This document shows positions 24,101-38,349 of a stretch of DNA of 64,000 nucleotides, one piece after another. How positions within the stretch are numbered: the stretch's first letter is position 1; the number at the start of each line of letters is the position of its first letter. The translations under genes and the position numbers were made by a program. This DNA comes from Cranoglanis bouderius (Eukaryota > Chordata > Actinopteri > Siluriformes > Cranoglanididae). The notes beneath the pieces are model-generated. The model was not told the origin of the DNA, made no database searches, and worked only from the letters and a program-made list of their open reading frames with translations. The stretch lies in assembly GCA_023630585.1 (NCBI GenBank), contig CM042544.1:23447756-23511755 (forward strand), read 5' to 3'.

Positions 24101-27100
24101 AAGAGATGAGATTAAACACAAGCACTTCCTTTTCCTGTTATAAAGGTGTCATTGTATTGCACAATATCTACAAGGGAAGTTAATTAGGACATTATGTAAA
24201 GTTCATTCGAGGCATGTTTACTATTTTACATGGAATTCGAAGATGTACTGCTATGCAGAATGACAAGTTCATAGAAAAGTGCTGTTCTAAAAAAACACCA
24301 TGAATGCATACATAACATGAATGCATACATAACATGCTTTCAGGCTTGAAAATGAAAATGCTACTTTATTGGGTGTGACAAAGGATGTGAACACACACAC
24401 ACACGCACAGCTACAAAAACTGTGCTGAATAAAAATTTTAAATGTTTATTATTAGATGTTTTTTCTTTATCTAAATGATGTTCTGCACTGTCTTTTTTAA
24501 TATACACAGTCTCCACTGTGTCAAACAGTGCTGTTTTTGAATAACTGGTTAGATCAGAATGAGATTGAATACCTGCCAGCCGAGGAGACAGGGCCGGCAA
24601 AGCAGATGTCCACAGGGCTGAATGCGTGTGTCCTTTTCTCTCTCTGTACAAATCTTACACAGCTGAAATGTGCTGCCCATTTCACAGTATAACTCATATT
24701 GCTCCTGCTCGGACAGACAAAATACAAGAGAGAGTCAAACAGAGAGAGAGAGAGAGAGAGAGAATTATATTATTACTATAGAAATGGCAAGCAAGTATTT
24801 TAAAATAAAAAAAAAACCTGAATCTCATGATCTCAGTGACTCTTCACTCAAGTTCACATCCATGGGATTCATTCTGACGCTAATCAAAGACTTGAAATAT
24901 AGTAATTGAGCATATAAATGAATGACATTTTCTATCCCACAATGCCTCTCAGTTCTGCTAAATAATGTGGCATCATCAGTCGCAAGAATTCAAACTGGTT
25001 TGACTTCTTTTTTTTTTACACTGTATTTCAAATATTGTCAATAAGGAAATTGTTTCTGTAGCTCTTACAAATTATGCTCATGTGACCTACCATTCAACAA
25101 CAATATTTCATTATTCTTACATATTGAAACACATTAAACCAATGGGATCCACCCTACTGCTAGACAGATATGGGTCATTTATTTTCAACCACATGGATGG
25201 AATTGAAAAACGAGTGTGGGTGGGGGGCGGGTGCAGTTTGATATGCCTGATATAGCTTTAAACAGAGCTTTAAAGAGAACCGCAATCTTTAAACAAAAAC
25301 CTGCTTCTTGTGGAGAAGGATCTGTAATTACAGGATTAATTTTAACATGTAGGCAAATGAACTATTGCTTATCTCAACTGCTGAGAACTTACGAAGTAAA
25401 AAGAGGAATTAACAGTATTTATACTACCACAAAATCTACAGATTAAATAGGGGAAGTAACTTTCTTTAATCTTAATCATAATGTAGCATACCATCTGTTC
25501 AAATGAATATGTTTACATACCTGAACATGTCAATTTAAACCTGAACTCTGGGTTGTTAACAACAACAGAACTAATAACATTCAATTCAATTGTCATTGTC
25601 ACTCTCCACAATTTGAACTTGTAATTGTTACCTCTGTAACTTTAATGTGACCCTTCTGAGATGGCATACACAGAGCAGTGAGATCAGGGTTCACATCACG
25701 TCCATCTGGGTACAAGTAGCTGCGACCACACACATTCAAAATTATCATATTATTCTGATCTTTGGATTTCTGCTTTATAAATTCTGTAATATGCACCCAC
25801 ACTCCCTGTTTGAAGCCTTGTATTAGAGCCTGGTACAGAGGTGTATTCTCTGGAATGGTTTGTATAATGCTGCAGTTGTGGGTCACATAACCAATTGCCC
25901 ACTGGCCCATTCTGGTGCAGCTGAGACGAAAGATGTAGCTGAAAACACAGAAAAAGTAAAGTCAAAGCCTAGTATATATTTGCTACTTCATATTACACAA
26001 AGAATGAGATATGGTAAGAAAGCCATTTGAAAAGTTGTGTGGTGTTTGTTAAATAAGACATGTTTATTTGTTATTATGGCTTAGATGTAGATTAAATAAT
26101 ATTTTTGAGGCATTCATGCCGAAAGCCAGATAATTACAAAGGATTTTCTTTGTGATAGTATCACCGAACCTGCCAGGACGATGTTTGTGCTGTTCCAGTC
26201 TGGCTTGTACTTGGTCATAAGTGAGAAAGGCCATGTAACCTGGGTGAGTCACTGCTAAATGATTCCAGTTCCTCAGCAGTGTCGACCATGGCTGAGACAA
26301 AACAACACATTTAACATGCTTACGATCTTGCTAACAAATGTTTCAGTGAAACTGAAAGGAAAGATATAAAAGTAGATAAAACTAAACTGAAAACATCCTG
26401 CAATATCAACACTATTCTTTCCTTAAATGCACAGTACATATAGTACTCTAATATTACAGTTTAATGTGTCGAGGTTTATGTAGTGGTCAGGAATATGCCG
26501 AAAAATCGGGTTGGACCAAAACTGAGGGGTTTCTTATGTGTCTACTTTAAGAAAACATAAATATACTATATTTTACCAAATCAATGTGGAAATCTGGGCT
26601 AGTTTTTAACCTTGCCTTGGCTGTAGACTTGCTTTTTTGACTGGTGAATGCAGTCAGTCTGGCTACAGATGTCTAATGCCTTGCTAACTAAGTGTGACAA
26701 TTTGATTACGTTTGTATATAATGACATGTCATAGTGAAACAAACATAAGCTTAATAATTAGTCTGTGATCAGATACCGGCAGTCAAAATGTCCACGATAC
26801 ACCTGCACCACACATCAAAACACTGAATTGATTGACTGAGCCAGCGATTGTTTCCTGACCAATGTTAGCATGAACGGTTTTCAGTCAAGTGAAGAGCTGA
26901 CAACGCGGTGTTTAAATGCCATGAGTGATGAAACAGAGACTGATGTGGATGATAATCAAAGTGATAACTCATATCCAATTCTAAAGTTATAATTCTTTTA
27001 AATTTGGCAGTAATGTTTTTTCCATAAATAGATTAGGTATTAAATGTAAAGGTAGATAGGGCATCTTTCAGTGAAACTGGAATAAAGCCTTGAAATGCAA

Positions 27101-30100
27101 TTTTCTCCCTTTTCACTTTTGGCAGTAACCAGGCTTTAAAAATATTACATTTTTAACATTTACAATTTGACCCTATGAAGAGTCTTCATAATGAAGAGTT
27201 TTCCCTGATATTTTCTCTGTATTTCCCAAAGAAAATCCAACAGTGAAATCCCATTTTCATGTGGTTTCATCCAATGCAGGTACCTGAAACAGTCTGGTGA
27301 AGATGTCAAACTCAAAGATAGAAACGTGATCATTACAAGTGAGGTCAACTGTTGACTTCAGAGCCATGGCCTCCATTCCCTCTTCAAAGTTGTGAACATT
27401 TTTCAAATGCTGCTTAAAGACACTCCACTTAACTATGCACCTGAATGTGAAACAGATCAAAGAGAGAGAAAATCTAATCTTTTGCATATGGAAAACACAC
27501 AAACATATGAATTATTGAATAACCATACTTTTGAAAGCAACATATAAATATATTAAATCTGTACAGGATTTATAGCTACATTCACCCACTTGTGTCCAAA
27601 TATCTTCCTCCAGAACTCTCTTGCCTCTGTCTTGGTCAGATTGTAGGTATCACCCTGAAATTGTCCACCTGGAAATATAGCCCGTAGTTCCCACAGCATA
27701 TGACTGAACAGCAAAGACAGCTTTGTCAAGTTTCTCCTGAAAGAGCAGCACATAACATAATGAACTTAGTTGGACCAACTAAATATTTGACCTTACTTTT
27801 TTATTCATTAATAATAAAGCAAATGTGAAAGTTCTCTGGTCAAGAGAATTGTTATCCACATATTTATGAACATAAGTGCTCAGGCAAAGTGTTAAAATGT
27901 TATTGCACTGGATACACACCTTTAATTACAGTTTAGACAAGCACCTTGACAGACAGATACCCTGTAGACACGTACTGTAAAAATATGTGCACGCAAGCTA
28001 CTACCAACAGGAAGTCACAATTTGACATTTCCTGTCCTAAGTCTTTGTAGTGTACCGATGGAATTTTCCATTGGCAACTGACCATACAAAGACAATTGTA
28101 ATGGCAACATTATCACCTGTTTGTACTGCTGGTACAAACAGATCTGCTATATGTTACAATCCCTCAACCCTATGCAATTCCCTGCAAACTCAAGAACAGT
28201 GCAATTCAATTATTAACAGACTTTAGGTCTGTGTATGTGCATTCATTAAAACTACAGCAGCAGCAAAAGAACATTAGCTATACATTTAATTTGACAACTG
28301 TACTTTTTGTCACCAAAATGAAATAATACTTTATCTAAAGTTGCATAACCTTATTATTTTTTCCACTCATTTAACGGAAACCACTTTCATGTGATGCACA
28401 TGGTTCTTATTCAATGCTGGTTGGATTAAATGGACCTTTCACAGTTATTCATGGGTCAGTAAAGCTTCAGGGGAGATACAGTTTTTTAAAGAGAAGATTT
28501 GATGATCTTAAAAGGTTTTGACACCTAAAACATTTCAGACAGTAAACTAGCACTGCTGAGGCCTGAGGGTTTTTTTTTTCCACTCTGACAGGATGAACAC
28601 ATGTTTACCTCTATCTCTGGGCTACTTTTTCAAAAGCTTAATTTTCCATTAGTCATTGTTATCAGTTTGCTCTTTTAATCTTTGCTTTCCACTCCATCTC
28701 TTCACACAAGTTGTGGTTCATAGAAGAAATGTGCCTAATGCTTAAGATAAACAGTTGTGTGATTATGTTAACAAACACTGTAGTCATAGATTTCATGTTT
28801 AATAAGACTAAATAAAATTCCATTGTTACCTCAGTGTGTGCCTATAATATATATAGAAATATATAAAAGATATGCAACCTTCCAACTTCGAAGTGGAAGA
28901 TGAATTTCCATGTGATTCTGCAACGTATCACGTATTACTATTAAATTACAGTCCTCGTATTTCTCAAAAAGTAAGGGTTCTTTGCCGAATTTAAGACGTA
29001 CTCTCAACGTAACTCTGCTTTGACTTTATTTACTTTACTAATTTACTAGTTTATTTTATACTGAACAGCTTAGTTTCATTTAATGTGTTTAAATGCTATA
29101 TTTGTTTCCTCAACATTCATTATCTAATTAGACTTAAAGGTGACAACTTTCTTGCCTCTGTGTTGTCACAACACTTATTCTTAATCTTGATAATATAGAT
29201 AATAGCTAATAATAAAATTAATAATAATAACTACTTACTTCATATAAAGTTAGAAAGATGTCCCAACTCAGGTCCAGATCATGTCATAAGTCATAGCTCA
29301 GGACTTCAAATTTATTTCATGTCCATAAAATAACTCTTGTGCGATTCAAGTATAAGCCGCAGTCATAGTATGTACAAATGCCAAAAAACTTTGGTATATC
29401 AAAACCACTTCTTTCCCAATAAGATAAGAGATTTTGCAGGCAGTTTGGGTCTTTTTGTTGTTGGTGATACAAAGTTAGCATTAAAATGATAATACTAATA
29501 AATACATTATCAGATATACTGCTAGCCTAAAAATGAGTCAACTGATTATTTATATATTTGCTCAGCAATTATATTTTTGCCTGTTATTTTTTTCTGAACA
29601 ATGTAAATATTTTTGGAAGATGTTATGGTGTAATATGTGGTGTAATATGTGGAAATGAATATGAATTTTGTTGCTATTGAATTCGGCTACACAGTTAATG
29701 TAAAGAAAGATGTGTCCCTTTTATATGGAAGCCATACTACACTATCAGAACAAAGGTATTGTACAGGCACATTTCTGGTTCCCAATGTACGAACAATGTA
29801 AACTGACCTTCAAAAGTACAACAGCTATCCTTAATTATTATCGTATGTGTTTCTCCTTCTCAGGTTACTAAGGGCACAAAAGGCTTATGCTGGAAGGTAC
29901 CACCCCAGAGACATTGACGGATACAGTTCAAACTTGTCCATAAAGATAATGCTTCACTTCTAAACTACAAACTCCAAACTCAAGCATACACCTTTTGTAC
30001 CTTTAGTATATATCTTTTACCTATATATGTGCATGTTGTGTACCTTTAAAGGTTTACCCTAAAAACATATTATGGTCCATTTATATGCCTTAAATAATGT

Positions 30101-31721
30101 TTAAAGGTTTAGCATAATTCACATTCCCAGGTGAAAGATACAAAATTTAAGTTACAAAAGATGTACCCTTGATAATACCACCCCAGCAACAAGTGTGGGC
30201 TTGTGTAAATGTAGACGTGACCAGTGAGTCCATTTTTTCCCCGCCTTGCCAGCCCTGCTAAACAGTATTACATCTATGCGATTTTGCTGTTTGAATATTG
30301 CTGGACAATTACAGCTTTTCTCCTCCTATGCGTACTGTGTGTCTGGGAACATTTGGTTATTTTAATACAGACAGAATGATAAAAGTCTATAGCAAATAGG
30401 ATCAAACTTCTTTTCGGTAAAGTTGACAAACGCATAGGTAATGGATGAATATATTTTATTATCGTTCAAATCACAGAAACACTATTTTTGTTTCAGTTTA
30501 ATTCTTTAGATTATATTTCTATCCCATTATTTCTAATATTTTATGTAATATTAATAATGTTCCTGTTTAATTATTGTTATGCATTTTTGCATATGGTTTA
30601 CTGTGCAACATTAATCGCATATCTATTTAATCTATACATTTATTTACTTATTGGTGTTTGGTATTTTTTCCCTTGGATGGTAAATGTACATTACATATAT
30701 CAACATTTGCTGTATTAAGTTTGTAATTTTTGCTGTTTCCTGATTTATTTTTTTCTGAGCAAGCTTATGGTGTTCATAGCAAATTTGAAATTTGTAAGTT
30801 TCATTCATGTGTTTAACTGCAAATGGAAGTTTCCCTGTTAGCATAATAAAGGCCTCTGGCTTGCACTACTCATTCACACAGACCATTAGTATTCAGAACA
30901 GATCAGCATCTTGGCCCCCTCTTAGTGCTGAAGACAAAAATATATGCATGTTATCTTTCATGTAGGCAGGCGCTAAATTGAAACTAAAATAGCAAATATT
31001 TTAGTTCCTAAAAATTTATAGAAACTAGACTGTTACAGCCACTTTGAAGGTAATGCAATATGGATAAATGTGTGGAAATAATAATCTCTATATCTCACTT
31101 ACACAGGATACATAACACTTTCAAATGTGTAATATCTTGTAGTTTACCTATTTGTCTGTAGAAATATGTTTTAGTGTTAGTCTTTAAAAGAAATGTGGTT
31201 GTACATTATGTAAACATTTATGATTATTACTACTTTATCGTCTTCATATTCCTCTTATATGTACTTTTCTGAATCTGAATTTATATTTACAGGAAACAAA
31301 ATTTTTATTTTAAAAAATGTCTTTGCAAATAAAGACCTCACCTGTAGTTTGACTTTTCCTCAAACATCTTCTCTTTGCCCTCCTTGAACAGCAGGATGGC
31401 CCTGTCTGTTTTATCCAGCAAGTGTTGTACATGGATCCTCAGGTACTCTCCCTCGTCCCCTCGTGGCATGGCTGAGACTGAGCCTCTATAAGGAGCCCAT
31501 ATATCCCCCATGAGGTTTACAGTCTCCCTCACCAGCTCAGGGAGGTAAGGTGGGCTATTCTTTAGACATAACCGTGGATCAGTGCACAGCCTATGAAGTT
31601 TTTGTAGTCTTTTTAGAACCTTGTCAAGGAGTTTATAGTCTGCGCTTTTTGGTGGCTGAGATTCAGAGCTAGATGAATCGGCCTCGAGGCTTCGGACAAA
31701 TCCCATCAGACTTCCAGCCAT
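21124..31721 (-). CDS. cblc: Cbl-family E3 ubiquitin ligase, probably Cbl-c, 12 exons
   Basis: Exons: 31721-31342, 27736-27590, 27440-27284, 26291-26170, 25938-25801, 25719-25632, 24704-24573, 24040-23840, 23254-23111, 22731-22667, 22431-22373 and 21308-21124. Phases agree throughout; 1818 nt, 605 aa. TKB domain (about 30-330): 4H bundle, EF-hand-like part and SH2-like part, with Arg273 in FRLSCTR (c-Cbl Arg294) and Gly285 (Gly306). The linker keeps both tyrosines (Tyr347, Tyr350 = c-Cbl 368/371). RING: Cys360/363, Cys375, His377, Cys380/383, Cys395/398, with Trp387 for E2 contact. An acidic stretch with nine consecutive Asp follows. PPPLPPK (470-476) is an SH3-type ligand. The tail is basic, then rich in Gln/Arg; no UBA is seen. 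Role: binds phosphotyrosine receptors or kinases and ubiquitinates them. The symbol rests on the short tail, lack of UBA and the bcl3 neighbour; c-cbl/cblb are less likely. Exons 9-12 are lineage-variable, and exons 10-11 are less certain. Confidence 0.92.
22130..22372. repeat. Probable interspersed repeat abutting cblc exon 11
   Basis: Contains 'gcgcattcagccaaagccccc' and 'tacagctaaaaggtctcattt' and a short plus-strand open stretch (TAKRSHLPTNITAKDSAKQFH). It feels like the head of a fish transposon-derived repeat but I cannot name it. It ends at or near the donor of cblc exon 11. Confidence 0.35.
27737..31341 (-). other. cblc intron 1 (3.6 kb), no gene seen
   Basis: AT-rich intronic sequence. 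Short 'tgtacctttaaaggt'-type strings at 29990-30060 suggest an old DNA-transposon relic. No exon with family similarity was found on either strand. Confidence 0.6.
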
Positions 31722-32556
31722 CGCCAAAAGGAATAGATGTGGTGTCTTGCTCTATGAGCTTGTTGGCTGAGTAGATTTACAAATGAAGATGCACATGGAG
31801 CAAAAGCCAGCCCCCATCTGGTCAAGATCAGAATGTGTCTGGATCTGCAATGATCTCTATGCTTCTAGATATCAGTTACTTCCGTTACACAGTAGCTTCA
31901 AGACTGCTCCCTGTCATTCAGTGCCTACCATAAAAGTAATGAGATGAAGCCATCTGCTGTTCAACCAACCATCAGGTAGCCCCTCACAAGTCTCTTACTC
32001 TGCCTTAAGTCACTTCCTTTTAGGTCACCTTTTATGTTTCTGTTCTGAACCACCGGTGACGATACAAATGCAGTTACATTACACAATACACAATAAGTGA
32101 ATCATTGTCTTACCACACTAATACTTTTCAATTATACATTTCACAGTGCTTTTGATAATGTTGCATAACTTAACTCTACGCATGTCATAGCCTGACAAGT
32201 CTGTGCAAAAATCATTCTTGGGGTGGAGGAAAGCCGATAAGCAAAGTAATGCTAAAAGATCCTTGAAAGTTCTCAAAGTAATCTGAAAAACTATACATGT
32301 CTACACCAAGCCAAGTTTCTTTCTTCTTGTAACTACTATGAAGACAACATACAGTACATTCCTACATAGAAGTACTGAGAGTGCCAATTGCTCCCTTTAA
32401 TGTAACCACGTTTATTTACTCACAGTTATGCTCTTTATATTTGGCATCCATGTGGTGGTCTCATGCTCTGATTCTGTCTTAAATCTCAAAATGTGTAGCA
32501 AAAATGTTCCGTGTATGTCTGCACAGGACAGGAGCTCATTCAGATGCAGACCTCTC

Positions 32557-32669
<113 letters not shown>

Positions 32670-32822
32670 CACGCACACTCTCTCTGCCTTTCCCCACATA
32701 TACTTTGAACAGTTTCCGGGTAGGAAACAGCCTGACAAACAGGTTGGTTTACTTAAAGCCTCAAGCGGGCAGACAGAGGGAGTGTAGTATCGTAATAGGA
32801 ATATGTATCAAAAGGCAACAGG

Positions 32823-32825
<3 letters not shown>

Positions 32826-32911
<86 letters not shown>
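32826..32911. repeat. (GT)n(GA)n compound microsatellite
   Basis: About 26 GT followed by about 16 GA units; reverse-complementary in composition and order to the array at 32557-32668. Confidence 0.95.
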
Positions 32912-32913
<2 letters not shown>

Positions 32914-33365
32914 CCTGTATTGTTTAGCCTCTAAGGCCTCTAAAGGCTTATGTTAACCACCTACAAATAAGCATTTGGAACTGTCATAAAATGTTCACCA
33001 TTAAAAGCTGTTTCTGTGGCTACTAAACATGTGGAATAAAGTCATACTGGAATGGATATTTTTAAGTAAATAATTACTTATTTCAATTAAAAATGAATTA
33101 CTGTGCTTCAATGGAAAAGAAGTATTTTTAGCTGAAATGGAAGGAAAATAGGAGTAAAATGAAAAATTCCCTTCTCCTCAACCATTCAATCTTTGCTCCC
33201 CCACTTTCACACAAAATCACCTATGGGCCTTTGTACTGTACGTCAGAGCTGGCGTTTGAGCTATATAGGCCACATACTGTTTAATTAGTTGACTAGTCTA
33301 GTTTAGTCAGATTAGTTACCAATCATTCAATAATTCCTCCTTAAAAATCTTGAAATTCTCCTTCT

Positions 33366-33466
33366 TGAAATCCGTACACACATATTTAAAAACATCAGTC
33401 CCAGCTGAAGAGAAGCAGCCCCATAGGATGATGCCACCGCCACCATGTTTCACTATGGTCTTCTAA
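33366..33466 (-). mobile_element. Tc1-like transposase fragment
   Basis: 'agagaagcagccccatagg ... ccaccatgtttcac' is the reverse complement of the conserved Tc1 block VKHGGGG.ILWGCFSS. Only about 100 bp are visible, cut off by the MITE that follows. Confidence 0.55.
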
Positions 33467-33468
33467 GG

Positions 33469-33985
33469 GTGTTTTCACATATAGTTTGTTTTAAAAGAAC
33501 CAAACCCAGTTCACTTAAAGTGAACCAGAAAGGAAACCAGCCAAAAGTGACCTCACTCCTTTTGGTGTTCACAATATAGTGGACTCAAAAGAGAACCCAG
33601 TTCTTTTTTTTTGGTCCTCTTCAGCATTGAATTGATCTCAGACCCTTTCTTGTTCACACCACAACTTTATTAGAACTCAGACCCCAGCTTTCTGTGCAGC
33701 AGTGGTTTTTGGGTAATCAAAGCAAGCCTCCAGGTATACATGTCAAAATGAAACGCAAAGCAGACTGGGACCTCATTGCTTTTACATATCACGAAGAAAT
33801 CGAACCACAAACAGACCCACAAACGAACCGTACTGAGACCTCCTCCAGAGGTGGTCTGAGTACGGTTTGCTTTTGGCTCCTTTTAGGGGGGTCTGAGATC
33901 ACTAAGTTTGTTCACATATACATGCTGAACCACTCTGAGAGCGTTTGGAGGGCTCAAATGAACTAGGTGTGAAAACACCCTAAAG
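33469..33985. mobile_element. MITE with AGGGTGTTTTCACA termini
   Basis: Left taagggtgttttcacatata, right aggtgtgaaaacacccta: about 16-bp inverted ends around 0.5 kb with no transposase. Resembles hAT-type MITEs of fish with 'gtgttttcacac' ends (class inferred). It interrupts the Tc1 fragment at 33366-33466. Confidence 0.75.
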
Positions 33986-34199
33986 TTCTACCTTTGTCTC
34001 TTTAGACCCCACACATTCTGGCACATGGTTTGGGGCTTGGATGTTTTTTGAGGGGTTTTTTTTGGGAGAAAGGACTGTCCAGCCACCCTACCCCATGGCC
34101 TAGACATGTGAAGAACACAAGAGTCACATGCATGGAGTGACCAGTACTTGCCAGATATTCCTGCAGCTCCTTAAATGTTGAGAATGGACAGTTTTCGGG

Positions 34200-34650
34200 T
34201 ACCTTGGTGTTCACATCACACAGGTCCTGTCATGGTACTGTCACATCAACACCCTGGTGAAGAAGGCCCAGCAGCGTCTTTACGACCTTAGACACTTAAC
34301 AGACTTTAAACTGCCCTCTAAGCTGCTAAGGAATTTTACACCTGCACCATTGAGAGCATCCTGATGGGAAGCATCACAGCCTGGTTTGGGAACAGCACCA
34401 AGTAGGATAGGTGGGCTGTCCAGTGGGTGGTGCGATCAGCTGAGTGTACCATCTGCACTGAGCTCCCTGACCTGCAGTCTATCTACTGCAAACAGTGCTG
34501 GACCAAAGGCAGGAAGGTTGTGAAAGACCTCAACCATCTAAACAACAGACTCTTCTCTCTGCTGTGGAGAGGGAAGCACTTCCGCTCTGTCAAGGCCAAT
34601 ACAGAGAGAATGAGGAGTAGCTTCTTCCCACAGGCCATTCCCACAGGCCA
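34200..34650 (+). mobile_element. Non-LTR retrotransposon 3' fragment (reverse-transcriptase C-terminal region)
   Basis: Plus-strand translation in shifting frames gives YLGVHI, KKAQQRLY, TIESILMGSITAWFGN, RSAE-TICTELPDLQSIY and RMRSSFFPQAI, the thumb and C-terminal end of an L2/Rex1-like fish LINE. It is 5' truncated, and a Tc1 element adjoins its 3' side. Confidence 0.7.
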
Positions 34651-34689
34651 GACTAGAGCTTTGACTTGCTACACAACATATATAATGCC

Positions 34690-35776
34690 TGATGAGGCTG
34701 GAGAATACATGGCAAGGGATCTGAGACCATTCCTCCATACAGAATCTCTCCAGATCCTTCCAATTTTGAGGTCTACACCAGTGGACTCTCCTCTTCAGTT
34801 CACCCCACAGGTTTTCTATGGGTTTCAAGTCAGGGGACTGGGATGGCCATGGCAGGACCATGATTTTGTGGTCAGTAAACCATTTTTGTGTTGATTCTGA
34901 TGTATGTTTTAGATCATTGTCCTGCTGGAAGATCCAACCACAGCCCATTTTAAGCTTTCTGGCAGAGGCAGTCAGGTTTTCATTTAATATCTGTTGATAT
35001 ATCATATATATGATATATGAGTCCATGAGGCCATGTATCGTAACAAAATGTCCAGGTCTTCTGGCAGCAAAACAGCCCCAAAACATTAAAGAGCCACTTT
35101 TCCATATGGCTACCTCTCTGGGTGCACCAAAACCACCTCTGTTGTTTATTGCCAAAAAGCTCTATTTTGGTTTCATCTGACCATAGAACCCGATCCCATT
35201 TGAAGTTCCAGTAGTGTCTGGCAAACTGAAGACGCATGAGTTTGTTTTTGGATGAGAGTAGAGGTTTTTTTCTTGAAACCCTTCCAAACAACTTTTTGTT
35301 TGGTGATGTAGGTGACTTCGGATTGTAGTTTTGGAGACTTTCTGACCCCAAGACACATTTATGCAATTCTCCAGCTATGTTCCTTGGAGATTTTTTTGGC
35401 CACTCGAACCATCCTCTTCACAGTGCATTGTGACAATATAGACAAAAATTATGTCCAATCAACTGAATTTACCACAGGTGGACTCCAATCAAGTTGTAGA
35501 AACATCTCAAGGATGATCAATGGAAACAGGACGCACCTGAGCTCAATTTTGAGTGTCATGGCAAATGCTGTGAATACTTATGTACATGTGATTTTTCGTT
35601 TTTTATTTTTAATAAATTTGCAAAGATTTCAAACAAACTTCTTTCACATTGTCATTATGGGGTATTGTTTGTAGATTTTTAAGTAAAATTATAAATTTAA
35701 TCCATTTTGGAATAAGGCTGTAACATAACGAAATGTGGAAAAAGTGAAGCGCTGTGAATACTTTCCGGATGCACTG
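34690..35776 (-). mobile_element. Truncated Tc1-like transposon 5
   Basis: The right terminus tttccggatgcactg is followed by TA; the left terminus is missing next to the LINE fragment. Minus-strand transposase: FGRVSRKKPLLSSKN, VLWSDETKIELFGN, LMFWGCFAARRPG, FQQDNDLKHTSES and WPSQSPDLKPIENLWGELKRRV, with frame changes near 35150. 'DNDLKHTS' and 'SPDLKPIE' depart from the usual DNDPKHT and SPDLNPIE. Confidence 0.9.
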
Positions 35777-38349
35777 TATACCAAAGGCTGAAAGTTGCCA
35801 TCTTAAAAACTCAGACACACTAGAAATTTGCAGTTCAAAAATAGGCATGGGACCACAGTGGAGCTGAAGTTAAGTTTTTTTTTGGTGCAGTTAGTAAATT
35901 TGCCATGACTTAGGATTTTAGCATTAATATTTCTGGTTTGCCAGCTTTGTAAATTAAAAAAAATCAACAGTTTTGTATTTCGGCTGATTTTTCCCCAATA
36001 GTTTTGCTGGTGTTATTTATTTAATTTACATGTAAATTATGCACACAGCTGAATCAAGTAACTTTGATGCATCATGTTTTCTTTGTCCCTGCCTGATAAG
36101 GTTGCCCAACACAAGGGCAGAGTTAAAACAAATAGGTTTTTTTCACCCCCTAGAGGACATTTTTATTTGTACATCATGTCAAAGTGAGATATTCTTACTC
36201 AAAGTGAGACAGAATAAAGAGAAACAACATAGTTTAGGAAGCAGACAGATGTTTATTGCTTTGAACCTAGCTGGTTAGATATGTCTGTCCACTGATTTTA
36301 ACTTGCTGTGTTACTCATTCTATGAAAAGATTATCTTTTACGTCTCCAAAAGAATCAGCAGCAGGACTTTGATAGATAACAGCTATTTAAAAAAATTGTT
36401 TAAACTTTTTGATATCTGAAATCCTACATTCCTTTAAATCTCTTTCTTAAGCCTGACACACATTTAGATGCTCGTGAATGATTTATTAATAGATGTGGTG
36501 ATCTGGATGTGAGTATATCACACCACACTTATAGAATATTCTGGAGAAACCAGAACAGTTGGTTACACTTCATGTGATTCAACATGTTGTGGTTGTTGAC
36601 AACCTGACCGAATAGTATTTTCACTGTTTGCATCCATACTTTTCACGTGTAGAGTTAGTGCACTGTGTCAATTAAATATTCAAGTGAAAGCATGTCACTG
36701 CACTGAATAATGGAGAGCCTATCCCAGGAACAGTGCACAAGGTGGGAATACAGCCTGGATAGGATGCCAGTCCATCGCATGGTACCATACACACACATTC
36801 ATTCACACCTAGGGGCAATTTAGCCAATCCAGACAACCTAGAGGACATAGAGAGAGCATACAAGACTCTGCATAGACAGTAAACTACATAAGCTCAGTAT
36901 AAAACTGTGGACTCTGGAGCTGTGAGGTGGCAATGCTACCCCCTGAGCCTGTCCCCAATACACAGTATTGAAAAAAAAAAAAAAAAGGATAATTTAGAAG
37001 CAAGTTACATATGTAACTATAGTACTCTGAACGTTGGATACCTATCAAGAGCAGTGAAAACTACATGGATGCCTTCTTATTCATGTGCACACACATGCCA
37101 AGAGCACATGATATAACAAATGATGCGGTATTTCTAGTAAATACCACTGCCAGGCAGGTACCTTTTCATGGGACCTTCTTGCTGAGTTCTTGTCAGGTCA
37201 TCACTGGAACCTGGTTACATTCCTAGAATAAATCAAGAAGCCCCAAGGGGCCGTGGTAGACACATGCCTTAATCTGAGTTCAGTTTTAGAGTTAAACGAC
37301 AACGTCTGTGGAGCAGGGAAATCTAGTCTCATATATATCTCATAACCTGCAGTCTTATTTTTTTATTATTATTATTTTTTTTTTTTTATGTGCTAAGACA
37401 CAATTATAGTGTGTACAACAACCATGTACCCAAATTATAGACTGAAAGTAAATTATTAATTTAAAATAAATATTTTAAGTATAGCTTTATCATGTCCTTA
37501 ATGACTTCACGCCATTATCATGGCTGCATTACCATCGTGCATTTGCTAATTCTATAGTGTTCCCTGAGGTGGTTAAACATGTTTTCTTTGATTCAATGTT
37601 GATGCTAACACACCCTTGTGTGGCCCTCACTTTTTGCTCCCATCGGGGGTCTTCACAAGGTCAAACTGACCCAGTACATAACTGGGGGTCTATAACTCCC
37701 TTATACAATATTGATCACAAATCTGTGTAATATTTTAAATCTATCTCTGCAAGATCACTTTAAACAATGAAAGTGTCATCTGTTTTTGTGTGATACAAGC
37801 AATGAATCAACATAATCAACACATTTGTAGCATAAATTAAGTGAAACAATGTTTTCATGACTATACTGAATAGCTATTGAACTTGTGTTTAATTGTTACT
37901 CTAAAGTTTTATCTCTATCTGGTTATATTCAGAGTAGTATTGGCTATGACAACTACAGATAACAAATAGAAAACACAAGAAAATCAAGTTTGCATTTTTT
38001 TTTTTTTTTTTTTTTAAATCATTAATGCTTAGACAAAAATGGAAACTGGTTAATCAAACCCTCCTGAACTCAGTTTCTTCCTCATGGTGTGTTAGTTTCA
38101 CCTGTACCTGCTGCAATCACTTGTGAGAATCAACTTTGAAATCTTAACAGCAAAATGGCACCTTGAGATTCACCTGTTATCAGTTTATTTGGCATTACAA
38201 CAACACCAGATTGTTAATTATACAGATTTAATAGGTTCAGACTGTTGGCTAGAGTGTATTTGCTTGTGTGAGGAAAACATCAAAATTTCAACAGAAGCAA
38301 AATTTCTACATTGTAAGTATATGTGAAACCAATGAGAAATGCTTGTAGT
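35777..38349. other. Intergenic stretch, no gene seen
   Basis: AT-rich with poly-A/T runs (36969-36987, 37369-37388, 37999-38015) and one repeat copy at 36690-36945. No exon recognised on either strand. Confidence 0.55.
36690..36945 (+). repeat. Interspersed repeat, family A (copy 4)
   Basis: Shares 'gagcctatcccaggaacagtg', 'gatgccagtccatcgcatgg' and 'aggggcaatttagccaatcc' with the 880-1075 and 1449-1715 copies. Confidence 0.75.

Noticed and set aside
34427..34894. A 155-residue plus-strand gene
   Set aside because: The first half is LINE reverse-transcriptase end and the second half is antisense to a Tc1 transposase.
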